DNA from: Rhodococcus sp. SMB37
GTDB lineage: Bacteria; Actinomycetota; Actinomycetes; Mycobacteriales; Mycobacteriaceae
Reading direction: 5' to 3'
Length of the DNA: 64,000 nucleotides
NCBI RefSeq assembly: GCF_004345605.1
Contig: NZ_SLVY01000017.1
Span: 62,001-126,000, forward strand
Numbering within the stretch: the first letter of the stretch is position 1; each line of letters starts with the position of its first letter. Made by a program: the position numbers and the translations under genes. The notes beneath the pieces are model-generated. The model made no database searches, was not told the origin of the DNA, and was given only the letters and a program-made list of their open reading frames with translations. Below, piece after piece: positions 30,416-38,730 of this stretch.

Positions 30416-30464
30416 GCCGAATGTCACCTTCGGCCAGGTAGATTGACTGAAGGTGACATTCGGC
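30416..30464. terminator. Bidirectional hairpin between convergent genes
   Basis: Perfect 16-bp arms, GCCGAATGTCACCTTC (30416-30431) and its complement (30449-30464), enclose a 17-base loop. It fills the gap between the stop codons of the plus-strand DUF4334 gene and the minus-strand MpaB gene and would terminate both. No U-tract follows on either side. Confidence 0.6.
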
Positions 30465-30476
30465 CACAACGGGGCG

Positions 30477-31331
30477 TCAGATGAGGTGCTTGTTCCCTGC
30501 CATGCGGCGCCGCATGTCGCGCAGGTAGAACGTGGAGGACAGCTGCCGAATCGGCCGCGGCACCTTCCGGTACACCGGGGGAACGACCTTCCAGAACAGA
30601 TCGAACCGACGCTGGTCGCGGGGGCTCCACGGCAGGGAGAACTCGTCGCGCATGCGCTGCGGCAGAAGGCCGGTGGTCATGAAACGCTGCAGCGGCATGA
30701 GTAGCTTCACGGGCAGGGGCGAGTTCCCACCCCGGAGCAGACCGCGGGCGAAGGAACGAACCTTCTCGTCGACTTCCATCGTCGCGATCATGTTGTCCCA
30801 GTACGCGTCGAACTCCGCGCGGGTGGCCGGCCACATGTCTTCCTTGACCTGGAGCGCCGTGCCGTAGACCGCGGACTGTCGGTAGATCCACTCGAGGTCG
30901 GCGTCGGAGAGCTTGTGGAACATGCGCTCGTACATCTCGACGCCGTTGCGGTAGAGCGTTGACGCAACCCACAATTGGAGCTCAGGGTCGAACGCGTTGT
31001 AGGTCTCGGACCGCACCGGAACGTGGGCCCTGTTGACCATCCGGACGATCTGCTTTCGCTCCTCGGGGCTGCCGAGAGTAACCGCGTAGACATACGTCAT
31101 CGTGGTGCGCAGTCGGTCGAGTGGACGCTGGAGAGTGGTGCTGTGGTCGGCCACGCCGTGTCCGGTACCTCGGTCGGCGAGTTGGAGCAGCACAGTCGAT
31201 CCGGCCCCCAGGAGAAGCATCGATTCACCGACGAAGTCCGCGATGTCGACCGAACCCCGCTCGATCGGAGCGAGATCGGTGACGCCGCCCTCGACCACGC
31301 CGGGCTCGTTCACTTCCACTGGTGATGCCAT
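30477..31331 (-). CDS. MpaB-type oxygenase (DUF2236)
   Basis: The 284-residue all-helical protein of the MpaB/Lcp-like DUF2236 family includes heme-binding latex-clearing and related oxygenases. Typical features are an early GESMLLLGAGSTVLLQLADR helix, the TLYRNGVEMYERM region, and YGTALQVKEDMWPATRAEFD. The ATG at 31331 is preceded by GAGGAGG at 7 bases. A frame-open stretch upstream to 31373 has no support. Substrate unknown. A second family member lies at 33.9 kb. Confidence 0.85.
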   Translation of the reverse strand: MASPVEVNEPGVVEGGVTDLAPIERGSVDIADFVGESMLLLGAGSTVLLQLADRGTGHGVADHSTTLQRPLDRLRTTMTYVYAVTLGSPEERKQIVRMVNRAHVPVRSETYNAFDPELQLWVASTLYRNGVEMYERMFHKLSDADLEWIYRQSAVYGTALQVKEDMWPATRAEFDAYWDNMIATMEVDEKVRSFARGLLRGGNSPLPVKLLMPLQRFMTTGLLPQRMRDEFSLPWSPRDQRRFDLFWKVVPPVYRKVPRPIRQLSSTFYLRDMRRRMAGNKHLI

Positions 31332-31412
31332 GGGGTCGCCTCCTCGGCGAAAGTACGGATGCTGCACTGTCATCCAAATTGTGCACGACCGTAGTCAGAT
31401 AGGCAAGGGGCC

Positions 31413-32183
31413 TTACTCACCGGTTTCCGGGCCGGCCTCGGCCACCTGAGTCCGGTGCGCCAGCAACCGGGCCGCGGCGTCCTCGAACTGCACGAGAGTC
31501 TCAGTGACGACCTCACCCCGGTCACCCGCACGCATCGCGGCAATGAGCCGCTCGTGCGACCGCACTGCAACGACACCCCACTGCCGATCCCGCGCGAACA
31601 GTCGATACGGCAGCGTGCGCGCGGCGGTATCGAGGAACCACGCGAGCTTCGGACTGTTCGCTATGCGGTTCACCTCGCGGTGAAAGCACCACTCGGCGTC
31701 GGCAATACGTTCGACGTCCGGCGCTCCGCTCGACGCCGCCGAACCATTCGACGCTGTCACGCGAACACGCAGACGCTCGTTGAGCTCCGCCAGAATCTCG
31801 AGGTCGCCGGCATCGGCATGGTCGGTTGCCCGCAGAGCAAGCTCGACCGCGAGTTGCCCCTGCAGCCAGAAGATGTCATCGATGTCCGATCCGCTCATCG
31901 GCGCCACCCGATACCCACGATTCGGCGCGGACTCGACCATCCCCTCGCCCCGAAGTGTGAGCAACGCCTCTCTCACCGGCGTGACACTGACTCCGAGTTC
32001 CGCTGCCGTCTCATCCAATCGAATGAATTCACCCGACCGGAACGAGCCCGACATGATGGCACTGCGCAGGTGGGAGGCCACCTCGTCCGAGAGCTGAGGG
32101 CGTCTACGCATACGGCACGGATCCGTGTGCAATGTATCGCGATCGGCAGCAACGGCATCGGTTGCGCGGGCCGGTAGGGCCAT
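31413..32183 (-). CDS. GntR-family regulator (FadR/FCD subfamily)
   Basis: The 256-residue protein has a winged helix-turn-helix at about 35-95 (FIRLDETAAELGVSVTPVRE). An all-helical FCD effector domain follows, with WCFHREVNRIANSPKL as the metal- or ligand-binding stretch. The ATG at 32183 has AGGAGA 6 bases upstream. It is divergent from the aldehyde dehydrogenase gene, and a perfect 9-bp palindrome lies between them, so it probably represses that operon until an acidic ligand binds. Confidence 0.88.
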   Translation of the reverse strand: MALPARATDAVAADRDTLHTDPCRMRRRPQLSDEVASHLRSAIMSGSFRSGEFIRLDETAAELGVSVTPVREALLTLRGEGMVESAPNRGYRVAPMSGSDIDDIFWLQGQLAVELALRATDHADAGDLEILAELNERLRVRVTASNGSAASSGAPDVERIADAEWCFHREVNRIANSPKLAWFLDTAARTLPYRLFARDRQWGVVAVRSHERLIAAMRAGDRGEVVTETLVQFEDAAARLLAHRTQVAEAGPETGE

Positions 32184-32268
32184 GTGCTTCTCCTGACGGT
32201 CCACAGGGCGAGCGGATCGGGCTTGTCCGTTCGGTACCAGGCGCATAGTGTGAGCTCCACTACAGCTA

Positions 32269-32294
32269 ATCACATCAAATATATGTGATGTGAT
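32269..32294. promoter_or_regulatory. GntR operator candidate
   Basis: ATCACATCA (32269-32277) and TGATGTGAT (32286-32294) form a perfect 9-bp dyad around 8 AT-rich bases, 21 bases before the aldehyde dehydrogenase start and 86 bases from the gntR start. Its position is right for repression of the dehydrogenase. Confidence 0.6.
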
Positions 32295-32314
32295 CCGTCA
32301 GAAAGCGTCAAAAG

Positions 32315-33847
32315 ATGACACAAAAGAGCAGTACGACGGACTCGAACACCACTACCTCGAAGACCGGGGCCGAGTCGTCCGCCACCACCTTCGCCAGCCT
32401 CGACCCCCGCTCGGGTGACGTGATCGCCGAGTATCCGATCGCCGATCAGGCAGCGGTGGACGAGGCCGTCGACCGTGCTCGTATCGCCGCACGCTGGTGG
32501 GATGCACAGGGGTTCCGCGGGCGTCGCGAATGGCTCCTCGAATTCAAGAAGGCCGTCGCCCAGGATGCCGCCGCCCTTGCGACTCTGGTCTCACGCGAGA
32601 CCGGCAAGCCGTACGGTGACGCGTTCCTCGAGGTCATGCTCGCGATCGAACACCTCGACTGGGCAGCGAAGAACGCGAAGAAGGTGCTCAAAGCCCGGAA
32701 GGTGCCCTCGGGAATCGCGAGTTTCAACCAGGCCGCAACGCTCGAGTACAAGGCTCTCGGCGTCGTCGGTGTCATCGGCCCGTGGAACTACCCCGTGTAT
32801 ACCCCGATGGGTTCGATCTCCTATGCCCTCGCCGCCGGCAACGCCATCGTCTTCAAGCCGAGCGAGCTGACACCGGGCGTCGGCAAGTGGCTCGAAGAGA
32901 AGTGGAACTCCATCGCACCGACCCAGCCCGTGTTCCAGGTCGTGACCGGCCTCGGCGAGACCGGGTCTGCGCTCACCCGCGCGGGCGTCGACAAGATCGC
33001 GTTCACCGGTTCCGGCCCGACGGCCCGCAAGGTGATGGCCGTGTGCGCCGAGTCCCTCACCCCGCTCGTCGCCGAGTGCGGCGGCAAGGACGCGATGATC
33101 GTCGCGGCCGATGCCGACATCGACAAGGCGGTGGACTTCGCAGCGTTCGGCGCGTTCGGCAATGCCGGGCAGACCTGTGCGGGCGTCGAGCGCATCTACG
33201 TCGTCGAGCCCGTCTACCAGGAGTTCCTCGACAAGCTGACGGCCATCGTGAAGCGTGCCAAGCCAGGTGGAAGCGACGAGTCGACCTACGGCCCGATGAC
33301 GTTGCCCCGCCAAATCGATATCGTGCGCAGCCACATCGAGGATGCACTCGCGAGCGGCGGCACCGCGGTGGTCGGCGGCGCCGAGTCGGTGGGCGAACGC
33401 ATCATCGAGCCCGTGATCCTCACGAACGTACCCGAGACCTCGCGCGCGGTGTGCGAGGAGACCTTCGGCCCCACCGTCGTCGTCAACAGGGTGCGCGACC
33501 TCGACGAGGCAGTCGACCGGGCCAACGGCACGTCGTACGGCCTCGGCGCATCGATCTTCATCGGCAACAAGACCAAGGGCCGTGAACTGGCCGAACGCCT
33601 CCGGAATGGCATGGTCTCGGTCAACTCGGTGCTCGGCTTCGCAGGAATCCCGTCGCTGCCGTTCGGCGGTATCGGCGAGTCCGGATTCGGCCGCATCCAC
33701 GGCGCCGACGGCCTCCGGGAGTTCAGCCGACCCAAGTCGGTGACGGTCGAGAGGTTCAGCTCGCCGCTGAAGCTGATGAGCCTCGAGCGGCCCGAGCGCG
33801 ACCTGAACCTGTCCGCGAAGATGCTGAAGTTCATGCACGGGAGGTAG
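32315..33847 (+). CDS. NAD(P)-dependent aldehyde dehydrogenase
   Basis: The 510-residue protein has a Ser/Thr-rich N-terminal extension of about 25 residues and then the full ALDH fold. Features are the Asn in GPWNYPVYTP, KPSELTP, the NAD-binding FTGSGPTARKV, the catalytic Glu in VAECGGKDA, and the catalytic Cys in GNAGQTCAGVER. The closing motif is GIPSLPFGGIGESGFG. It oxidises an aldehyde to its acid. It is controlled by the adjacent GntR palindrome and followed after 4 bases by an MpaB-type oxygenase, so the pair acts together. Confidence 0.93.
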   Translation: MTQKSSTTDSNTTTSKTGAESSATTFASLDPRSGDVIAEYPIADQAAVDEAVDRARIAARWWDAQGFRGRREWLLEFKKAVAQDAAALATLVSRETGKPYGDAFLEVMLAIEHLDWAAKNAKKVLKARKVPSGIASFNQAATLEYKALGVVGVIGPWNYPVYTPMGSISYALAAGNAIVFKPSELTPGVGKWLEEKWNSIAPTQPVFQVVTGLGETGSALTRAGVDKIAFTGSGPTARKVMAVCAESLTPLVAECGGKDAMIVAADADIDKAVDFAAFGAFGNAGQTCAGVERIYVVEPVYQEFLDKLTAIVKRAKPGGSDESTYGPMTLPRQIDIVRSHIEDALASGGTAVVGGAESVGERIIEPVILTNVPETSRAVCEETFGPTVVVNRVRDLDEAVDRANGTSYGLGASIFIGNKTKGRELAERLRNGMVSVNSVLGFAGIPSLPFGGIGESGFGRIHGADGLREFSRPKSVTVERFSSPLKLMSLERPERDLNLSAKMLKFMHGR

Positions 33848-33851
33848 ACAG

Positions 33852-34814
33852 ATGACCACCACAGGACCGCGGGCGAAGCGATCGCGTAAGCCGGCCGTCG
33901 TCGCGCCGCCCGAAGCGCGGATCGAGAAGGCCGGGACGTTCCCCGGACCGGATCGCGACCCTCATCCGAAGGCCGGACGAAACGGCTGGCTGAAGGTGAT
34001 CGAGGACCTCGACCCGGTCACCCATCATCAGGACATCCTGCGGATCACCGCGGGATACGAGTTCCCGTGGGACTACCAGCGGTCGCTCGAGTTCGCGTTG
34101 TTCCGCACGTACTGTGTACCGACCATCTCCGAGTTGCTCGCCCGGACCGGCGAGTTCGAGCATCGGCCGCAGAAGCGCTACGACGACACCTCCCTGTTGA
34201 TGGCCGAACTCATCGAGCACGGGTACGACGCCGAGCGTGGACGTGAATCGCTGCGCAACATCAACCGCATGCACGGCAAATACTCGATCGACAACGACGA
34301 CATGCTGTACGTGCTGTCGACCTTCGTGTACGACCCGCTCGACTGGATCGACAACTACGGTTGGCGCCGCCTGCATCCGAAGGAGCGGCTCGCGTCGTTC
34401 TACTTCTACCGGCAGGTCGGCATCCGGATGGGGATCAAGGACATCCCGGAGTCGTTCCAGGAGTTCCATCGGTTCAAGCTCGAATACGAGCGGAAGATGT
34501 TCGACTACAGCGACGACAACCACGCCATCGGCACCTACACGCTCGGACTCTTCAAGTCGTGGTACCCGAAAGCACTCGGTCCCGGTGTCGAGAAGGTCGT
34601 GTATTCCCTGATCGACGACCGGATGGCGAGGGCGTTCGGTTTCCCCAAGGGGTCACCGCGCATGCGTGCAATGTCGGAGGGCGCTCTGCGGATGCGGTCC
34701 GCTCTTGTGCGCAGGCTCCCCAAACGCAGGGTGTCGGTGTCGGGAGGCAACGCCTCCAACCGCACGTATCCCGGTTACCCGCTGGGCTATCGTCCACGGG
34801 ATCTCGGCGTCTGA
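33852..34814 (+). CDS. MpaB-type oxygenase (DUF2236), second copy
   Basis: The 320-residue helical DUF2236 protein has a conserved core, RITAGYEFPWDYQRSLEFAL then FRTYCVPTISELLARTGEF. It also has the stretch LYVLSTFVYDPLDWIDNYGW with possible heme-ligand His residues around ERLASFYFYRQVGIRMG. It is the longer, more typical MpaB form. The start lies 4 bases after the aldehyde dehydrogenase stop. The oxidised substrate might supply the aldehyde handled by its partner, which is an inference from operon position only. Confidence 0.85.
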   Translation: MTTTGPRAKRSRKPAVVAPPEARIEKAGTFPGPDRDPHPKAGRNGWLKVIEDLDPVTHHQDILRITAGYEFPWDYQRSLEFALFRTYCVPTISELLARTGEFEHRPQKRYDDTSLLMAELIEHGYDAERGRESLRNINRMHGKYSIDNDDMLYVLSTFVYDPLDWIDNYGWRRLHPKERLASFYFYRQVGIRMGIKDIPESFQEFHRFKLEYERKMFDYSDDNHAIGTYTLGLFKSWYPKALGPGVEKVVYSLIDDRMARAFGFPKGSPRMRAMSEGALRMRSALVRRLPKRRVSVSGGNASNRTYPGYPLGYRPRDLGV

Positions 34815-34863
34815 CACCGATCTCTGCCGCCGTACACCGAACAGGACGCTCCCGCGCGCAGGC

Positions 34864-36339
34864 TCATACGCCTGCGGGCCGGGGCATCCTCGACCCGACG
34901 GACGGCAGCGCGAACGCCGACACGAAGACGACGACAGCGCACGCGCCGCACACCAGATACACGATGACGAACCCGCTCGAGCCGATACCGCCCGCAACCA
35001 TGTGCGCGGCGAGGACCGTCGCGACCACTGCGCTGCACACGGTGCTACCGACGGTCCGGAGCAGGACGTTGACACCGTTGGCGGCGGCGTTCTGCGAGAG
35101 CGGGACAGCGCCGAGCAGCAGGATCGGTAGCGTGCAGTAGACGAAGGTCGTTCCGATCGCGGCGATGAAGATGGCCGCCACGACCGTCCACAGCGGCTTG
35201 TCCGGGACCGCGTGCACGGAGTAACCCACGATCAGGAACGTCGCACCGATCATGATCGCGATCTTCGGGCCGAACCGGTCCGAGACGCGCGATGCCACGA
35301 GCGCGAAGATCATCATCGCGAAGCTCGCGGGCAACTGACATGCTGCCGCTTGCAGAATGGTCAGGCCGTATCCGGCGCCGCGTTCGGGCGGTGCCTGGAG
35401 CAGCTGCGTCGTGATGAGGGTGTTTCCGTAGAAGGCGAAGCCGACGAGCAGCGCGGACAGGTGCGGCGTCAGAACCGAACGCCGTGCGGACACCCGCAGG
35501 TCTACGAGCGGGTTCCGGTTGCGCAACTGCTGGAAACCCCAGATCGCGAACAGCAGGATCGAGCACACGAACATCGTCAGGACCGCGGCGCTCGTCCACC
35601 CCCACGCACTGCCCTGCGTGATCGGCACCAACAGGCAGATGAGCGCGCCGGTGAGCCCGGCGGCACCAGCAACATCGAAACGACCGCCGGTACGGGTACT
35701 CGACGGGCGGATGACGAACGACGCCGCAACGGTGACACCCAACCCGATCGCCGTGGTCACCCAGAACAGCAGATGCCAATCCGCGAACTGGACGATCGCG
35801 GCAGCGAATGGGATTCCCACGGCCGTACCGATACCGAGGGTGGAGCTGAGGATCGCAATGGAGCGATCGACGCGGTCACGCGGCATCACCTCGCGCAGGA
35901 TCGCCATTCCGATCGGGAGCACCGCGGCACCCGCGCCCTGGAGTCCGCGGGCGAAGATGAGCAACCCGATGTTCGAGGTGAGTGCGCAGATCAGTGACCC
36001 GATGGTCATCAGTCCGAACGCGATGAGAAGCATCTGCTTCTTGCCGATCATGTCGGCGAGGCGCCCGAAGATGGGCGTCATCACGGCACCGACGAGAAGC
36101 GTGCTTGTGACCAGCCACGACACTGCGGTGGGCCCCGCACCGGTGAAACCGGGAAGGCTCGGCAGCAACGGCACGATGACGGTCTGCATGATCGCCTGGA
36201 ATATCGCCCCCACTGCAAGGACGGGGAAGGCGAACTTCGACAGGTCTGGCCGGTCGGCCGATGCCGAGGCGCGCCCCTGCGCGGATACGGCACGGTGTTT
36301 TCCCGGAGCGTGCAGCCGCAGTGGGAACGAGACTGTCAC
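34864..36339 (-). CDS. MFS exporter, DHA2/drug-resistance type
   Basis: The 491-residue protein has about 14 membrane helices. The family loop reads GRLADMIGKKQML near residue 95, and LQGAGAAVLPIGMAILREVM corresponds to motif C of drug:H+ antiporters. The GTG start is preceded by GGAGGGGG. A 14-bp perfect palindrome lies right upstream, before a TetR gene on the same strand, so expression is probably TetR-repressed and inducer-dependent. Confidence 0.9.
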   Translation of the reverse strand: MTVSFPLRLHAPGKHRAVSAQGRASASADRPDLSKFAFPVLAVGAIFQAIMQTVIVPLLPSLPGFTGAGPTAVSWLVTSTLLVGAVMTPIFGRLADMIGKKQMLLIAFGLMTIGSLICALTSNIGLLIFARGLQGAGAAVLPIGMAILREVMPRDRVDRSIAILSSTLGIGTAVGIPFAAAIVQFADWHLLFWVTTAIGLGVTVAASFVIRPSSTRTGGRFDVAGAAGLTGALICLLVPITQGSAWGWTSAAVLTMFVCSILLFAIWGFQQLRNRNPLVDLRVSARRSVLTPHLSALLVGFAFYGNTLITTQLLQAPPERGAGYGLTILQAAACQLPASFAMMIFALVASRVSDRFGPKIAIMIGATFLIVGYSVHAVPDKPLWTVVAAIFIAAIGTTFVYCTLPILLLGAVPLSQNAAANGVNVLLRTVGSTVCSAVVATVLAAHMVAGGIGSSGFVIVYLVCGACAVVVFVSAFALPSVGSRMPRPAGV

Positions 36340-36357
36340 GCGGCCCCCTCCGAGATA

Positions 36358-36399
36358 GGTAAATGGCTGTTCACCACCTTAGGTAAACAGCCATTTACC
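36358..36399. promoter_or_regulatory. TetR operator upstream of the MFS exporter
   Basis: GGTAAATGGCTGTT (36358-36371) and its exact complement (36386-36399) are separated by 14 bases, and AGGTAAA recurs in the centre. It lies between the exporter start and the end of the TetR gene, 19 bases from the exporter GTG. Such long perfect arms fit two overlapping TetR dimers or one dimer plus promoter elements. Confidence 0.65.
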
Positions 36400-36422
36400 T
36401 CACAAGCGAAGTGGGGATTGTC

Positions 36423-37019
36423 TCAAAGCGTTCGGCCGTCGAGCAGCAACTGCACGAGGGGTGCATACAGCGCAACCACCTCGTCGACCGATCCCGCAGC
36501 CTTCTCCTGCATCATCCGGCGGCGCATGAATGCGACCCCGAGGAGCATCGAGAACACGAGTTCCGCACGGATCCGAGCGTCCGGCCCCCTCATCTGCGCC
36601 ACCAGTGCGTCGATCATCTGCGACGAATAATTCTCACGGAGCTTGCGGTTGCTCTCCTCGCTGGATCCGCTCATGAACAGCAGAGCCATCGACAGCGGCT
36701 TGTGTCGCGCGGACTGCCTCGCGAAGATCGCAACCATGCGCTCCGCCAAGTTCTCGAACGGGCCCTCGTACAACAGCTCCGCCGCGGCCTTGAAGTCGAC
36801 GAGCTCGTCGTACAGCTGCTCCTTCGACCCGAAGTACTTGATGATCAGCGGCGCGCTGACCCCGGCGTCCTCGGCGATGTCCTTGAGGGTGATCTCGCGA
36901 TAGGGGCGCGTCGCGAAAGCGAGTCCGGCTGCATCCAAGATCAGCCGACGCGTCTCCTCCGACGTTCGCCGCCTCTTGTCCGGTGCGCTCGTGGCCGTTC
37001 CGGCTTCGTGCTCGGTCAC
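36423..37019 (-). CDS. TetR-family regulator of the exporter
   Basis: The 198-residue protein has a TetR helix-turn-helix at about 25-70 ([20 protein letters not shown] then [11 protein letters not shown]). A helical ligand domain contains a Met-rich stretch. Its start overlaps the recR stop by 4 bases (ATGA), so it is co-transcribed with the replication/repair genes ybaB-recR. Its own stop lies just before the exporter operator. It probably represses the exporter. Confidence 0.9.
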   Translation of the reverse strand: MTEHEAGTATSAPDKRRRTSEETRRLILDAAGLAFATRPYREITLKDIAEDAGVSAPLIIKYFGSKEQLYDELVDFKAAAELLYEGPFENLAERMVAIFARQSARHKPLSMALLFMSGSSEESNRKLRENYSSQMIDALVAQMRGPDARIRAELVFSMLLGVAFMRRRMMQEKAAGSVDEVVALYAPLVQLLLDGRTL

Positions 37020-37624
37020 ATCGCCCGCCTTCCGGACAGCGCGCGACCGAGCGTCAATTCATCGGCGAACTCGAGGTCGCCGCCCATCGGCAGGCCCGAT
37101 GCCAATCGGGTGACCGCCAGCCCCGGGAAGTCGCGCAACATCCGAACCAGATAGGTCGCCGTTGCCTCCCCTTCGGTGTTCGGGTCGGTCGCGATGATCA
37201 CCTCGGCGACATCGACACCGTCCTCCTGATTGCCGATCCGGGTGAGCAGTTCGCGGATGTGCAACTGGTCGGGTCCGATACCGTTCAGCGGATCGAGCGC
37301 CCCACCGAGCACGTGGTACCGCCCCCGGAACTCACGGGTCCGCTCGATCGCCTGCACGTCCTTGGGCTCCTCGACCACACAGATCTGAGTGCGGTCGCGG
37401 CGCGAATCGGCGCAGATCCGGCACCGCTCCTGATCCGACACCGTGCCGCACACCTCGCAGAACTGCACCCCGTCGCGGACCCTCTGCAACGCGGCCTGCA
37501 GCCGGTCGATCTCCGGAGGCTCGACGGACAGCAGATGAAACGCGATCCGCTGAGCGCTCTTCGGACCGACACCCGGCAACTTGCCGAGTTCGTCGATGAG
37601 GTCCTGAACTGGTCCTTCGTACAC
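37016..37624 (-). CDS. recR: Recombination protein RecR
   Basis: The 202-residue protein has all the RecR parts: a helix-hairpin-helix ([20 protein letters not shown]), the four-Cys zinc finger ([16 protein letters not shown]), the Toprim domain with [15 protein letters not shown], and a C-terminal Walker-B-like end. With RecO and RecF it loads RecA at gaps. It starts with GTG 8 bases after the ybaB stop, the usual pairing. Confidence 0.97.
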   Translation of the reverse strand: MYEGPVQDLIDELGKLPGVGPKSAQRIAFHLLSVEPPEIDRLQAALQRVRDGVQFCEVCGTVSDQERCRICADSRRDRTQICVVEEPKDVQAIERTREFRGRYHVLGGALDPLNGIGPDQLHIRELLTRIGNQEDGVDVAEVIIATDPNTEGEATATYLVRMLRDFPGLAVTRLASGLPMGGDLEFADELTLGRALSGRRAM

Positions 37625-37632
37625 GCGGACCT

Positions 37633-37977
37633 CTAGAAACCGGGCAGGCCGGGAATGCCGCCGCCGAGTCCACCCGCGAGCGGACCGAGCTTCTCGGAAG
37701 CGATTTCCTGAGCTTTCGCAGATGCGTCGGCCACCGCAGCGACGACGAGATCTTGCAGGGTCTCGATGTCCTCCGGGTCGACGACCTTCGGATCGATCCG
37801 GACAGCGACGACCTCTCCGGTGCCCTTCACGGTTGCGGTCACGAGGCCACCGCCGGCCTGGCCGGTGACCTCGGCCTGCGCCATCTCGTTCTGCGCGGTC
37901 ATGAGCTGTTGCTGCATCTGCTGGGCTTGGGCGAGGAGTTGCTGCATGTCGGGCATACCACCGGGTTGCACGGGCAC
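37633..37977 (-). CDS. ybaB: YbaB/EbfC nucleoid-associated protein
   Basis: The 114-residue protein has a Gln/Met-rich N-terminal helix (residues 9-35) and the central [20 protein letters not shown] of the YbaB fold. A Gly/Pro-rich tail follows. YbaB binds DNA as a tweezer-shaped dimer and sits next to recR in most bacteria. dnaX, its usual third partner, is 16 kb away here. Confidence 0.93.
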   Translation of the reverse strand: MPVQPGGMPDMQQLLAQAQQMQQQLMTAQNEMAQAEVTGQAGGGLVTATVKGTGEVVAVRIDPKVVDPEDIETLQDLVVAAVADASAKAQEIASEKLGPLAGGLGGGIPGLPGF

Positions 37978-38142
37978 GTCCTTCCTGTGTTGGACCCTAT
38001 GTTCTCGACCCGGCGTGTTCGACCGCGTGTGTTCGACAACAGAGGTATCGACTACCGAGGTTTCTGTCTACTCAGATCGTCTACCTGGCTTTTCGACTGC
38101 CAGGTTAGTCGCACGCCGGCCCGGCCGGCATGCACGCAACAG

Positions 38143-38577
38143 TCAGTCGACGGTGTTCTTCAGATTTTCGAGAACCTGCTGCTGGATCTTGCGCAGGCCG
38201 ATCGGCGCGAACGTCTTCTCGAAGAACCCGCCGATGCCGCCCGCGCCGTTCCACTGGGTGAGGGACACGACCGTCGATCCGGTGCCGTTGGGGACCACAC
38301 TCCACGTGGTGACGAGCGACGAGTTCGCGTCGGTCTCCGTGATCGTGGAGCCGGAGACCGTTACCTTCGCCTGCACGTCGCGCACCCGCTTCTCGGTGGC
38401 CTGGAGCAGCCAGTGCACGATCGTGCCGTCTCCCTGCCCACCGGAGATCACGCGGTAGTCCCGGTAGTGGTCGGAGAGGATGCGCGGGCGCACGGTCTCG
38501 TAGTCGGCAAGTGCCTCGAGCACCTTCTCCGGTGCCGCTGCCAACTGGATCGAGCTGCTTGCACTGACCTGTGCCAC
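38143..38577 (-). CDS. SRPBCC (START-like) family protein
   Basis: The 144-residue protein has a helix-grip fold: an N-terminal strand SASSSIQLAAAPEKV then LEALADYETV, middle strands VVSLTQWNGAGG, and a long C-terminal helix (GLRKIQQQVLENLKN). It forms a hydrophobic pocket for lipids or polyketides. The GTG at 38577 has GAGGAG 6 bases upstream. The corresponding position in M. tuberculosis (Rv3718c) holds the same family. Ligand unknown. Confidence 0.85.
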   Translation of the reverse strand: MAQVSASSSIQLAAAPEKVLEALADYETVRPRILSDHYRDYRVISGGQGDGTIVHWLLQATEKRVRDVQAKVTVSGSTITETDANSSLVTTWSVVPNGTGSTVVSLTQWNGAGGIGGFFEKTFAPIGLRKIQQQVLENLKNTVD

Positions 38578-38730
38578 GGTGGACTCCTCTGTAACTGTCG
38601 ATTCGATTCTCCGGTTCGAGCCGGTGCGGCTCGCCACGCTCCCTACATCCTGCCTGCCGGTATCAGGACGTGGGTGTCCGGCAGGGCTATTGTGGATTGG
38701 ACCACTGGTGCGCTGCTGCAGGGGAGTCGA

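Noticed and set aside
32591-33862. A 423-codon open frame antisense to the aldehyde dehydrogenase
   Set aside because: The sense frame carries all the dehydrogenase motifs. The antisense product is repetitive and has no start signal.
37753-38730. A long N-terminal extension of the FAD oxidoreductase frame
   Set aside because: It runs across ybaB and the SRPBCC gene on the other strand. The ATG at 38731 has a Shine-Dalgarno and begins the recognisable protein.
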